DNA of 64,000 bases, from contig NZ_KB235910.1 of NCBI RefSeq assembly GCF_000332175.1, positions 674,278 through 738,277 on the forward strand, written 5' to 3'. Each line of letters starts with the position of its first letter. The stretch's first letter is position 1. This stretch comes from Pseudanabaena sp. PCC 6802 (GTDB lineage Bacteria; Cyanobacteriota; Cyanobacteriia; Pseudanabaenales; Pseudanabaenaceae). The notes under the pieces are model-generated. The model did not search any database and was not told the origin of the DNA. It was given only the letters and a program-made list of their open reading frames with translations. A program made the position numbers and the translations under genes. Below are positions 17,172 to 25,898 of the stretch, piece after piece.

Positions 17172-17315
17172 AATTAAACCAGCTTATGTACGATCTCATA
17201 AATCTGGTATTTGTGTCAAACTTTTATTTATATTTGACGTACTGTAGTATTTTTTCCTATATCTGTGGTTAGAATGGTAATATAAAGTCAGCACTAACCT
17301 AGGAGTTAAGGTCGC

Positions 17316-17759
17316 GTGATCGTCACACCTCTCCGCCCAGTAGGGCAAACATGGAGTACTCTCAGTTTTGCTTCCACTCTATACCTAAAACCAGTTCTCG
17401 ATCTCTTACTTGCTGAAGTCCCCCAAATTTGGCAAGCGGAGCTCCGCCTAGGGCTACAAGAAGCCCTTGTTAATGCAGCTAAGCACGGAAATCACCTCGA
17501 TCCTGCTAAGCAGGTAATCGTGAAGTTTTCAATTGTAGCTCAGCAGTATTGGTGGGTTATTACCGATCAAGGATCTGAATGCGGCTGTTATGAAGTTGTT
17601 AACACTGAGTATTCCGAGGTTCCCTGTTTTGAATCTGAGTGCGGTCGAGGCTTTTATATCTTGCGGCAGATATTCGATCGCGTGCAATGGGACAATTCCA
17701 TGCACGAACTACAATTGTGCAAGCAAATACCCCGCTATAGCGCTCCGACTATTTGTTAA
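17316..17759 (+). CDS. RsbW-like anti-sigma factor / ATPase
   Basis: The 147-residue protein starts at GTG 17316 with an AGGAG site 10 bases before. LQEALVNAAKHGNHLDP is the N-box of the GHKL ATPase fold. ITDQGSE and CGRGFYILRQIFDRVQW are the G1/G2-like motifs. Proteins of this type phosphorylate an anti-anti-sigma factor or bind a sigma factor in partner switching. No sigma or STAS gene is adjacent. An RsbU-type phosphatase lies at 52.4 kb, possibly in the same network. Confidence 0.82.
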   Translation: MIVTPLRPVGQTWSTLSFASTLYLKPVLDLLLAEVPQIWQAELRLGLQEALVNAAKHGNHLDPAKQVIVKFSIVAQQYWWVITDQGSECGCYEVVNTEYSEVPCFESECGRGFYILRQIFDRVQWDNSMHELQLCKQIPRYSAPTIC

Positions 17760-18154
17760 TAGTTTGCGCCCATGAATTTCGTTAGTGGGCGCTAGCGAGT
17801 AAATTCGCGTCGGCAAAAGCAAAGCCTGCCTCCGCAGGCTATATATACCAAGGATTCTGGCCATCCGCACAGGCGATTTTCTTTCTTGTAGCTGCGATTG
17901 CTCTTCGAGAAGCCGCTTTGCATGCCTCTAAAATAATAGCAATTGGAACGGTAACCACGACAGATCGAACGGGCTGAAGGGGTAGAGCCTCTTCGCGGGG
18001 GCGCTGCCTCCACCCCCCATCCATAACCACAACAATTTAAATTGGCATAAGCTAGGTTGTCGCGATCGCTTTGTAGGGGATTATTCCAACCTTGAATTAA
18101 ATTGGTAGAGATCGTCTTTAGTAATTTTTGCTAAGTTTAAGATAGGATTATGAA
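17760..18154. other. Gap of about 450 bases upstream of rel with palindromic repeat debris
   Basis: No convincing gene. A short hairpin AGCCTGCCTCCGCAGGCT lies at 17,823-17,840. A GC-rich block at 17,970-18,020 (GGGTAGAGCCTCTTCGCGGG and CCTCCACCCCCCATCC) looks like a decayed copy of one of the dispersed repeats. The rest is AT-rich leader sequence. Confidence 0.4.
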
Positions 18155-18186
18155 AATACTTAAAGCAACTTTAAGTATTCTATAAT
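18155..18186 (+). promoter_or_regulatory. Palindrome followed by a -10 box upstream of rel
   Basis: AATACTTAAAG and CTTTAAGTATT form a perfect 11-bp inverted repeat around CAA (18,155-18,179). TATAAT follows at 18,181-18,186, 28 bases before the rel start. A -35 box of the normal type is not visible. The palindrome occupies its place, so it may be an operator or an activator site. Confidence 0.45.
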
Positions 18187-18213
18187 AATTTATTTTTCAC
18201 TAGAAGCTAATAC

Positions 18214-20421
18214 ATGAGCCCTGTTGCCTGTCTGACTGATGTAAGTGCTTGGATGCCAGCTTGGCTAAGGGAATGTTGGGAAAAAGTAGAAGCTAGCGAC
18301 CCAGAGGCTTTGGAGAATAGTGGGTTGGTCTGTCGGGCTTTCCATTTTGCCCACCAACTGCATGAAGGACAGTGTCGCGCTTCCGGCGAACCGTATATCA
18401 TGCACCCCATTGAGGTCGCTACCATATTACGCAATCTGGGGGGGAGCGAGGCCACGATCGCTGCTGGGTTTCTGCACGATGTAGTTGAAGACACAATTGT
18501 TACTGCTGACGAAATAGAGGCAAAATTTGGCTCAGAAGTACGTCAATTGGTCGAAGGGGTGACCAAGCTCTCTAAATTTAACTTTGAAAGCAAAACTGAG
18601 CGTCAAGCCGAAAATTTTCGCCGCATGTTCCTCGCCATGGCGCAGGATATTCGCGTCATTGTGGTGAAACTGGCAGATCGCCTGCATAATATGCGAACGC
18701 TAGAATACCTCAAGCCCGAAAAACAGATAACGATTGCCCGTGAGACCAGAGATATATTTACGCCTTTAGCAAACCGCTTGGGGATTTGGCAGATTAAGTG
18801 GGAAATGGAGGACTTGGCATTTAAATACCTCGAACCCGAGCAATATCGGCAAATGCAGAGCTTAGTATCGCAAACGCGTAGCAGTCGCGAAGATCAAATT
18901 GAGCGGGTAATTGAGGCTCTGCGATCGCGGCTCAACCAGGCTGGTTTCTGTGATTTTGAAATTAGCGGCAGACCAAAGCATTTGTATAGCATCTATAAGA
19001 AGATGCAGCACCAGCAAAAGGGATACGACGAGATCTACGATGTATCGGCAGTCAGGATTATTGTCAATACCAATGAGGAATGCTACAGGGTATTAGCGAT
19101 CGCCCATGATTGCTTCCGCCCAATTCCAGGGCGCTTTAAGGATTATATTGGCTTGCCAAAGCCCAATCGCTATCAATCTTTACACACCACGGTGATTGAA
19201 AGCAACGGTCAGCCTCTAGAAGTACAGATTCGCACTTGGGAAATGCACCACATTGCGGAGTACGGCATTGCGGCACACTGGAAATATAAAGAAACCAATT
19301 CCAGCCAACCGGGAATCAAGAGCGAGGATGAAAAGTTTGGCTGGCTGCGGCAGCTAGTGGACTGGCAACGAGAGCTTAAAGACGACCAGGAATACATTGA
19401 CTCCCTCAAAGAAAACCTATTTGATAGTGAGGTTTATGTATTTAGTCCTAAAGGCGATGTTTATTGTTTGCCACGAGGTGCTACGCCCGTAGACTTTGCT
19501 TATCGCGTCCATACGGAAGTAGGCAATCATTGTGCGGGTGCGTTGGTAAACAACCGCATGGTACCCCTGGATCGTCAGCTACACAATGGCGATATTGTCA
19601 CGATCCTGCGTCAAAATAACGCTCATCCCAGCCTGGACTGGATTAATTTTGTCGCGACCAGTAGCGCCAGAAATCGCATCCGGCAGTGGTTTAAGCGATC
19701 GCACCGCGATGAAAATATCGCACGGGCGCGAATGATGCTGGAAAAGGCGCTGGGCAAGAACAGTCTAGAGGCTTTGATTAAGTCCGAGCAAATGCTGAAA
19801 GTGGCGGAGCGCTGTAACTATCACAGCGTCGATGATATGCTCGCAGCGCTGGGGTATGGCGAAATTTCGCTCAACATGGTCGTCAATAAACTGCGTGAAA
19901 ATCAAGTTGCCAGCAATCTTACCGTTAAGCTCCCAAATCAACCATTAGCAGTTAGTTCTAAGGCTCCCATTCTGGGCATTGATGGTATGTTGCATCACAT
20001 CGCGGGCTGTTGCAAGCCTCTGCCCGGCGAGCCAATTATTGGTGTGGTCACCCTGGGTGGTAGTAGGGGAATTTCCGTGCATCGTCAGGACTGTAGCAAT
20101 CTCGATACTATCCCCGGCGATCGCCTCATTCCCGTGAATTGGAATAACGAGGAAAATGACAACCGACCGCTCACCTATCCAGTCGATATCCAGGTGGAAA
20201 CTATAGATCGAGTGGGAGTACTCAAGGATATTCTGACTCGTTTGTCTGACAACAAAGTGAACGTGCGTCAGGCTCAGGTAGAAACTCAACCTGGTAAAGC
20301 CGCTTTAATCAATCTCAGCGTTGATGTTAGGGATCGCCAACAGTTTGAGAAAATTTGCAGTCAAATTACTAAAATGGGCGATATTCTCTCCGTGCGTCGC
20401 TTGATTCAATCAGACAATTGA
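18214..20421 (+). CDS. rel: Bifunctional (p)ppGpp synthetase/hydrolase (Rel/SpoT)
   Basis: The 735-residue RSH protein makes and breaks the stringent alarmone. The hydrolase HD domain is at about 45-200 (FLHDVVEDT and VKLADRLHNMRTL). The synthetase domain is at about 245-360 (YDVSAVRIIV and GRFKDYIGLPKPNRYQSLHT). A TGS domain lies near 400-460 (VYVFSPKGDVYCLPRGATP), with a zinc-finger-like ISH motif (HHIAGCCKPLPGEPI), then a C-terminal ACT domain (VEVETIDRVGVLKDI-like, about 660-735). Hydrolase and synthetase residues are present, so both activities are likely. It appears monocistronic. Confidence 0.96.
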   Translation: MSPVACLTDVSAWMPAWLRECWEKVEASDPEALENSGLVCRAFHFAHQLHEGQCRASGEPYIMHPIEVATILRNLGGSEATIAAGFLHDVVEDTIVTADEIEAKFGSEVRQLVEGVTKLSKFNFESKTERQAENFRRMFLAMAQDIRVIVVKLADRLHNMRTLEYLKPEKQITIARETRDIFTPLANRLGIWQIKWEMEDLAFKYLEPEQYRQMQSLVSQTRSSREDQIERVIEALRSRLNQAGFCDFEISGRPKHLYSIYKKMQHQQKGYDEIYDVSAVRIIVNTNEECYRVLAIAHDCFRPIPGRFKDYIGLPKPNRYQSLHTTVIESNGQPLEVQIRTWEMHHIAEYGIAAHWKYKETNSSQPGIKSEDEKFGWLRQLVDWQRELKDDQEYIDSLKENLFDSEVYVFSPKGDVYCLPRGATPVDFAYRVHTEVGNHCAGALVNNRMVPLDRQLHNGDIVTILRQNNAHPSLDWINFVATSSARNRIRQWFKRSHRDENIARARMMLEKALGKNSLEALIKSEQMLKVAERCNYHSVDDMLAALGYGEISLNMVVNKLRENQVASNLTVKLPNQPLAVSSKAPILGIDGMLHHIAGCCKPLPGEPIIGVVTLGGSRGISVHRQDCSNLDTIPGDRLIPVNWNNEENDNRPLTYPVDIQVETIDRVGVLKDILTRLSDNKVNVRQAQVETQPGKAALINLSVDVRDRQQFEKICSQITKMGDILSVRRLIQSDN

Positions 20422-20860
20422 TGATGAATGCAAGGACATACACTAAGCTAGCAAGACGGTACGACCTGATTTATCTAGGTATCTTCACATTTGGTTCGGT
20501 TGACTATGCGATCTGCGATCTTGATTTTATAGCTATAGCCAATAGGCTTAGGACGGGGTGCAGCCCCCCACACCCCCTGTCCTAACAGATCTGTCTACAG
20601 CTATATTAGGTTCGTATGGGGATTCTAGTATTACAGAGATCTCCGGGACGGGTTTACAGTCGTCCGTGTTGGCAGGAGTCAGTAAATTTATTAGCAGACC
20701 TGAACACGGCGAAAATGTCTTTATATTTATTTAAGGCGATCGCAGCTTGCACTCAGTGCTTCCAGAATCGTTGGCTGGTAAGATCCAATGCAGTTTAGGC
20801 GATCGCTAAAACATCCAGGGGCATGGAGAAATAACGTAAATTTGTAGGTAAGACAGGATC
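20422..20860. other. Intergenic region between rel and gltD
   Basis: It contains a family A repeat copy (20,528-20,606). A 60-codon open frame at 20,616-20,798 has no homology signature or ribosome site, so I do not count it as a gene. No tRNA or terminator is evident. Confidence 0.5.
20528..20606. repeat. Dispersed repeat family A, short copy
   Basis: It runs from TATAGCTATAGCCAATAGGC through GGGGTGCAGCCCCCCACACC to TAACAGATCTGTCTACAGCT plus ATA. This version lacks the first internal hairpin of the longer copies. Confidence 0.8.
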
Positions 20861-22348
20861 ATGGGCAAACCAACAGGCTTTATTGAATATCTACGGGAAG
20901 TAGCAGCAGAACTTTCACCACGCGATCGCATCCGTAACTGGGATGAATTTCACCTGCCGATGCCAGAAGAAAACCTGCGCAATCAGGGCGCTCGTTGCAT
21001 GGACTGCGGTACGCCATTTTGTCATACGGGTACGCTCATCAGCGGTATGGCCAGCGGTTGCCCGATCAATAACCTCATCCCCGAATGGAACGACCTTGTC
21101 TATCGCGGACTGTGGCGCGAAGCGCTGGAGCGGCTGCACAAAACCAACAACTTCCCCGAGTTCACCGGACGAGTCTGTCCTGCTCCTTGTGAAGGCTCCT
21201 GCGTTCTGGGTATCCATAACCCACCCGTGACGATTAAGAACATCGAACATTCAATTATTGACAAAGGTTGGGAAGAAGGCTGGGTAGTTGCCGAACCACC
21301 CGCCAAACGAACTGGCAAAAAAGTCGCGATCGTAGGTTCTGGCCCTGCGGGATTGTGTGCCGCCGCTCAACTTAACAAAGCCGGACATTGGGTTACAGTC
21401 ATTGAACGTGAAGATCGCCCTGGCGGTCTTCTGATGTACGGCATTCCCAACATGAAGTTAGATAAAAAAAAGGTTGTCATGCGTCGCCTTGAAATCCTGG
21501 AGAAAGAAGGCGTAAAGTTTGAATGCGGCATCGAAGTTGGGAAGGATTTGCCCGTTGCCAAATTAATGAAAGAATTTGATGCGATCGTGTTATGTACTGG
21601 CGCTACCAAACCGCGTGACTTGCCGATTGAAGGGAGGCAACTGCACGGTATTCACTTCGCGATGGATTTTCTCACGGCAAATACAAAATCACTATTGGAT
21701 TCCAAACCCAGGCAGGATTTCATTTCCGCTCAAGATAAGGATGTGGTAATTATTGGCGGTGGCGATACTGGCACGGATTGCGTGGGAACTTCAATTCGTC
21801 ATGGTTGTCGCAGTCTCGCGCAACTGGAGATCATGCCACGACCGCCGATGGAACGGGCAGCAGATAACCCCTGGCCGGAGTGGCCGAAGGTCTATAAGCT
21901 CGATTACGGTCAGGAGGAAGCTGCTGCTCAGTTTGGCGCTGACCCGCGCTCCTACGTTACCACAGCAACTAAGTTTGAAGGTGATGCCGATGGTAACGTT
22001 GCCGCAGTCCATACTATTCAGGTCAAATGGGAAAAAAATGAGAACGGTCAGTTTGTCCCGCAACACGTACCAGGCACCGAGAAAGTTCTACCAGCGCAAC
22101 TCGTCCTTCTAGCAATGGGATTTCTCGGCCCCGAACAACCGCTACTTGATGCGCTCAATATCGAACGCGATCGGCGCACTAATGTCAAAGCTGAATATGG
22201 TAAATATGCTACCAATATTCCTGGTGTTTTTGCTGCGGGCGATTGTCGTCGAGGTCAGAGTTTAGTAGTTTGGGCTTTTAATGAAGGACGCGGTGCGGCA
22301 CGCGAATGCGATTTATACCTGATGGGCAGTACCGATCTACCTTATTGA
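20861..22348 (+). CDS. gltD: Glutamate synthase small subunit / NADPH oxidoreductase
   Basis: This 495-residue protein is the beta chain of glutamate synthase and feeds electrons from NAD(P)H to the large GltB subunit. The N-terminal iron-sulfur region holds [23 protein letters not shown] and [13 protein letters not shown] binding is [13 protein letters not shown] (about residue 153), and the NADPH site is [15 protein letters not shown]-terminal [20 protein letters not shown] is standard. gltB is not in the window, so the subunits are encoded apart, and a free-standing GltD can also serve other acceptors. Confidence 0.92.
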   Translation: MGKPTGFIEYLREVAAELSPRDRIRNWDEFHLPMPEENLRNQGARCMDCGTPFCHTGTLISGMASGCPINNLIPEWNDLVYRGLWREALERLHKTNNFPEFTGRVCPAPCEGSCVLGIHNPPVTIKNIEHSIIDKGWEEGWVVAEPPAKRTGKKVAIVGSGPAGLCAAAQLNKAGHWVTVIEREDRPGGLLMYGIPNMKLDKKKVVMRRLEILEKEGVKFECGIEVGKDLPVAKLMKEFDAIVLCTGATKPRDLPIEGRQLHGIHFAMDFLTANTKSLLDSKPRQDFISAQDKDVVIIGGGDTGTDCVGTSIRHGCRSLAQLEIMPRPPMERAADNPWPEWPKVYKLDYGQEEAAAQFGADPRSYVTTATKFEGDADGNVAAVHTIQVKWEKNENGQFVPQHVPGTEKVLPAQLVLLAMGFLGPEQPLLDALNIERDRRTNVKAEYGKYATNIPGVFAAGDCRRGQSLVVWAFNEGRGAARECDLYLMGSTDLPY

Positions 22349-22459
22349 GAAAGCTCGCTTAATAGAATTTAATGCCTAGACGCAAAAAACCTCTGTAAAA
22401 ACTGTCAGAATGGCTACACTAGATATAGATTCCTGAAATTTAGACATAAGGAAACTTCC

Positions 22460-22669
22460 ATGCAGATTTCACCTCAAACTGCCTACGATAATCTCTCGTT
22501 GTTAGACAGCGTAGACGTATCCCAAAGTGCCTTTTATCGTCAATTAGCCCAGGAAGTGCTGGCCGATCCCGATATTAGTCTTTCCTGGCGGCAGGCGATC
22601 GCAGATCGCCTGAATCGGGCAAATCATCAGCTAGCTCACCGGCCAGCAACTGACGAAGACAGTTATTGA
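22460..22669 (+). CDS. Small conserved-looking cyanobacterial protein, 69 residues
   Basis: The protein starts with AAGGAAACTTCC before the ATG. The sequence MQISPQTAYDNLSLLDSVDV and FYRQLAQEVLADPDISLSWR looks helical and soluble, with no membrane segment or Cys. I do not know its function. Its independent position between gltD and clpS suggests its own promoter. Confidence 0.6.
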   Translation: MQISPQTAYDNLSLLDSVDVSQSAFYRQLAQEVLADPDISLSWRQAIADRLNRANHQLAHRPATDEDSY

Positions 22670-22931
22670 CTCATCTGGCAAATGAGTAAAAAAACTTAGA
22701 CAATCTCAACTAAAGTTTATATAATGGGAGGAAGAAAGTACTATTTCAAGTCCATGTTCGTGGCTGAAATGAGTCAAGATTGTCAGCCTAGTTAAATTGC
22801 GATCTAAACTTTACCCCTTAACAATTCCGTCAAGGGATGTATTGTTGCGACCATTGAAGCAAATCTAGGATGGAAATCGCCATTAACTTTCATAAAACCC
22901 TTAAATTTGCCAGATTCGGGAGTTTGCAACT

Positions 22932-23213
22932 ATGTCTACAGAAACTATAGAACGTACTTCAACCACCCGTAAAATTGCACCGCGCTATCGAGTACTGCTG
23001 CATAATGACGACTTTAACTCGATGGAGTATGTGGTGCAAACGCTCATGCAAGTGGTAAACGGCATGACGCAGCCACAAGCAGTGGACATTATGATGGAGG
23101 CACATACCAACAATTGCGCCCTGGTGATTACCTGCGTGATGGAACACGCCGAGTTTTATTGTGAAGGGCTGCAAAGCAAAGGGCTGATCAGTACGATCGA
23201 ACCAGAATCGTGA
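22932..23213 (+). CDS. clpS: ATP-dependent Clp protease adaptor ClpS
   Basis: The 93-residue adaptor delivers N-end-rule substrates to ClpA/ClpC. RYRVLLHNDDFNSMEYVVQT holds the typical L-H-N-D-D-x-x-(S/T)-x-E-Y-V recognition loop, and MEAHTNNCALVITCVMEHAE follows. It is of normal length for cyanobacterial ClpS. The stop overlaps the next gene by 4 bases, so it is translationally coupled to a CPBP membrane protease, an unexpected partner. Confidence 0.95.
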   Translation: MSTETIERTSTTRKIAPRYRVLLHNDDFNSMEYVVQTLMQVVNGMTQPQAVDIMMEAHTNNCALVITCVMEHAEFYCEGLQSKGLISTIEPES

Positions 23214-24022
23214 ACGTTACTAAAATAGCCAGCTATGCAGCCCCAGCCCGACTGGGGCTATTTTTGGGCACTTTATTAACGATCTGGTTGCCGATCGCTG
23301 CCCCCCTTTATCTAATCTGGGGCGAACCCACTGGCACGGGTTTGGCCATCCTGTTGTATATCGAATTCATTGCCCTGATCTGGTGGTGGGGCAGAAATGT
23401 CGAGCAAAAGGCGCGCCCCTATGCCTATTACGGACTGGTATTTAGCTGGCAAAACTGGCAGGAATGCGCGATCGGTATTGGCTTGGGCGGAGCGAGTTTG
23501 AGCTTGCTGATGTTGCTAGAGTTAGGTTTGGGATGGTTCAGTTGGCGAACTGGAGCAGACTGGCAGCACGCGATCTTACCTGGGCTACTCACGAGCATGG
23601 GCGTGGGCTTTGCCGAAGAGCTACTGTTTCGGGGTTGGTTGCTAACGGAATTAGAGAAGGACTATGGCAACGGGCGATCGCTTGTCCTTAACAGCAGTAT
23701 CTTTGCCCTACTGCATCTAAATTTTGCCAAGTTGGTAGAAAGCTTCGCAGTCATGGGCACACAGCTCCCAGGATTACTTCTACTAGGCATGGATCTAGTC
23801 TGGGCAAGGCGATCGCGATTCGGCAGGCTGGGGCTGGCGATCGGTCTGCACGGCGGACTCGTGTGGGTATACTACGTTATCAACACTACAAAACTATTGG
23901 TACCGACTAAAGCGGTTCCAGAATGGGTGACTGGTATTGGCGGCAACCCGATTGCTGGCATGATGGGAATATTGTTTTTAGGGGCGATCGCATTTATCCT
24001 AAACATTCTAAAGAGAGCATAG
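23210..24022 (+). CDS. CPBP-family intramembrane glutamic endopeptidase (Abi/Rce1-like)
   Basis: The 270-residue membrane protein begins at GTG 23210 and overlaps clpS by four bases. About seven hydrophobic segments are visible. The CPBP signature is EELLFRGWLLTELE (residue about 142) followed by FALLHLNFAK and HGGLVWVYY, matching the E-E-x-x-x-R, F-x-x-x-H and His motifs of the active site. Such proteases process prenylated or bacteriocin-type substrates. The ClpS pairing suggests a proteolysis link, but the substrate is unknown. Confidence 0.85.
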   Translation: MNVTKIASYAAPARLGLFLGTLLTIWLPIAAPLYLIWGEPTGTGLAILLYIEFIALIWWWGRNVEQKARPYAYYGLVFSWQNWQECAIGIGLGGASLSLLMLLELGLGWFSWRTGADWQHAILPGLLTSMGVGFAEELLFRGWLLTELEKDYGNGRSLVLNSSIFALLHLNFAKLVESFAVMGTQLPGLLLLGMDLVWARRSRFGRLGLAIGLHGGLVWVYYVINTTKLLVPTKAVPEWVTGIGGNPIAGMMGILFLGAIAFILNILKRA

Positions 24023-24070
24023 GACTTTTAGCGTAAGATATTTAAGTTGGGCTCTAGTTGCTTCGTCTCC

Positions 24071-24916
24071 ATGACTGTTACTAAACTGACGATCGCCGAC
24101 AAACAGGAAATAGTGCGCTTGTATTGCGAAACCGAGACAACTACAACTCAGTTGTCGGAGCAGTATGGTATAAGTGCAAGTACAGTATTGAGGCTATTGC
24201 AGGAGTTTTTAGCCCCAGAGGAATACAAACAGTTGGTTAAGCAAAAACAGTCAAGATCGAAGCGAGTTATGAAAGGGCACAATTCTATAGAAGAAACCAG
24301 TCAACTGAACTTGATCGACTCAGATCTGGAGCTTATGCCCATCTATGAAGATTTACCAACCCGAGCAGCCGATTTAGATTCCGAGCGTGCCAGTACAGTA
24401 GCGAGTAGCTTAATACCAAGCGATATAGCAGATATAGAAAATATTGCGCCAGATGAATTAGCAGCAGAACTAGTTGGCGATGAGTTTGATGATGAGTCAG
24501 AGCTGCTTGATGAAGATGATGAAGACGAAGAGGAAGATGAAGATAGTGCTGAGCTAGGTGATATCACTGCTGTTCTAGACAGCGCTCATGTCAAAATCGA
24601 TCCTAATCTCACTATTGCAATTCTGCCACTGGTAGAGGCAGATTTGCCCGATACCTGCTATATCGTGATTGATAAAGCCTCAGAAATTGTTGCCAGACCG
24701 TTACAAGATTTTCGGGATCTGGGCAAAATACCGCCCCACGAGCAACAGGCACTGACAGTTCCAGTATTTGATAACCATCGTATTGCCCGCAGGTTTTCCA
24801 GCCATAACCAGCGTGTAGTTAAGTTCCCTAGCGATTTAATTTACAGTACCCATAACAGATTAGCCCAGAAGGGGATTACACGAATGTTGTTTGACGGTCA
24901 AGTGTTTGCTTTGTAA
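24071..24916 (+). CDS. Helix-turn-helix protein with acidic low-complexity middle (cyanobacterial)
   Basis: From ATG 24071 (MTVTKLTIADKQEIVRLYCE) the protein has about 281 residues. The N-terminal helix-turn-helix TTTQLSEQYGISASTVLRLL resembles the HTH of transposase-derived and sigma-like regulators. A run of Asp/Glu lies at about residues 145-165. The C-terminal region (about 180-281) contains ILPLVEADLPDTCYIVIDKA and a basic KFPSDLIYSTHNR tail. The fold of the C-terminal region is not recognisable to me. It could bind DNA. Confidence 0.65.
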   Translation: MTVTKLTIADKQEIVRLYCETETTTTQLSEQYGISASTVLRLLQEFLAPEEYKQLVKQKQSRSKRVMKGHNSIEETSQLNLIDSDLELMPIYEDLPTRAADLDSERASTVASSLIPSDIADIENIAPDELAAELVGDEFDDESELLDEDDEDEEEDEDSAELGDITAVLDSAHVKIDPNLTIAILPLVEADLPDTCYIVIDKASEIVARPLQDFRDLGKIPPHEQQALTVPVFDNHRIARRFSSHNQRVVKFPSDLIYSTHNRLAQKGITRMLFDGQVFAL

Positions 24917-25039
24917 AAGCTTGAGTAAAAGTTCCGGTAACAATTTTGCGAGAAATGTAAAAACCTCTCAAATTGCCAGACAACCGGCTGTTTGCGATCG
25001 CTAGATTCTTTGAACCACATAATACTGGCCCCCGACAAT

Positions 25040-25888
25040 ATGACTACCATGTCTACCTTGAGTCTATCCCCTGCCCAGCAAAAATTTTGGTATGTTTCTC
25101 GAATCCCTGACTCGGAATTAACGATCGCTCATTTAGTGGAGGCAGGTTTGGCAATATCTTGGGAAGAGTACCCAAACATCGATCTGTCTAGCTATCGTGA
25201 AGTGCTCGATCGCATGGCAGCAGATCTACAGCTAAGGATAAAAAGCATAAACTATCCTTTAAAAGCGATCGGTGAAATTAATCGCTATTTATTTGAAGAA
25301 CAAAATTTCAGGGGCAATGAAAATAACTACTACGATCCGCGCAATAGCTTTTTGACAGATGTGATCTCTCGTCGCCTGGGCATTCCAATTACGCTGTCGA
25401 TCGTGTACATGGCAATCGGCGATCGCATTGGTTTTCCCTTCGAAGGCGTGAGTCTACCAGGACATTTTATTATTCGACCGCAGCGTTCTGATATTGAAGT
25501 ATTCATAGACCCCTTTAACAAAGGTGAGATTCTCTTTAAAGAGGACTGTGCCGCCAAGATAGCTCAAATTTACGGACAGCAGGCGGAACTGAGGCCGGAG
25601 TATCTCGAGACGGTGGGCGTGCGCCACATTTTAGAAAGGATGCTGATGAATCTCAAGCTGATCTATCTCAATCAGCAAAAGTTCCATAAAGCGTTAGCTG
25701 TGGTGGAAAAAATCCTCATGTTATGGCCGAACGAATCAAGTCAGGTACGGGATCACGGTCTATTGTGCTATCAGTTAGAGCGCTATGTCGAAGCCCGTAG
25801 CGATCTGGAGACCTATATAGCTCTCAGCCCCCACGCCCAAGACTCTCAACTGATTCAAGCCCTAATTGATGAGATGAAGCAACTGTAA
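25040..25888 (+). CDS. SirB1-like transglutaminase/TPR protein
   Basis: From ATG 25040 the protein has about 282 residues. NNYYDPRNSFLTDVISRRLG begins the conserved SirB1 block, then IPITLSIVYMAIGDRIGFPF and VSLPGHFIIR. These match a transglutaminase-like fold in which the usual Cys is replaced (this one has ITLSIVY), so catalysis is doubtful. Tetratricopeptide-like helices follow (NLKLIYLNQQKFHKALAVVE). The protein is common in cyanobacteria and its role is unproven. The frame opens at TTG 24992. Confidence 0.8.
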   Translation: MTTMSTLSLSPAQQKFWYVSRIPDSELTIAHLVEAGLAISWEEYPNIDLSSYREVLDRMAADLQLRIKSINYPLKAIGEINRYLFEEQNFRGNENNYYDPRNSFLTDVISRRLGIPITLSIVYMAIGDRIGFPFEGVSLPGHFIIRPQRSDIEVFIDPFNKGEILFKEDCAAKIAQIYGQQAELRPEYLETVGVRHILERMLMNLKLIYLNQQKFHKALAVVEKILMLWPNESSQVRDHGLLCYQLERYVEARSDLETYIALSPHAQDSQLIQALIDEMKQL

Positions 25889-25898
25889 AACTAAGAAC

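Noticed and set aside
20616-20798. 60-codon open frame upstream of gltD
   Set aside because: It has no ribosome site, no family signature, and begins right after a repeat. It is probably chance.
22723-22794. 23-codon frame starting ATGGGAGGAAG between the 69-residue gene and clpS
   Set aside because: There is no ribosome site and I cannot show conservation. It may be only clpS leader sequence.
24343-24567. Minus-strand Ser-rich frame opposite the HTH gene
   Set aside because: It is the complement of the Asp/Glu-rich codons, not a gene.
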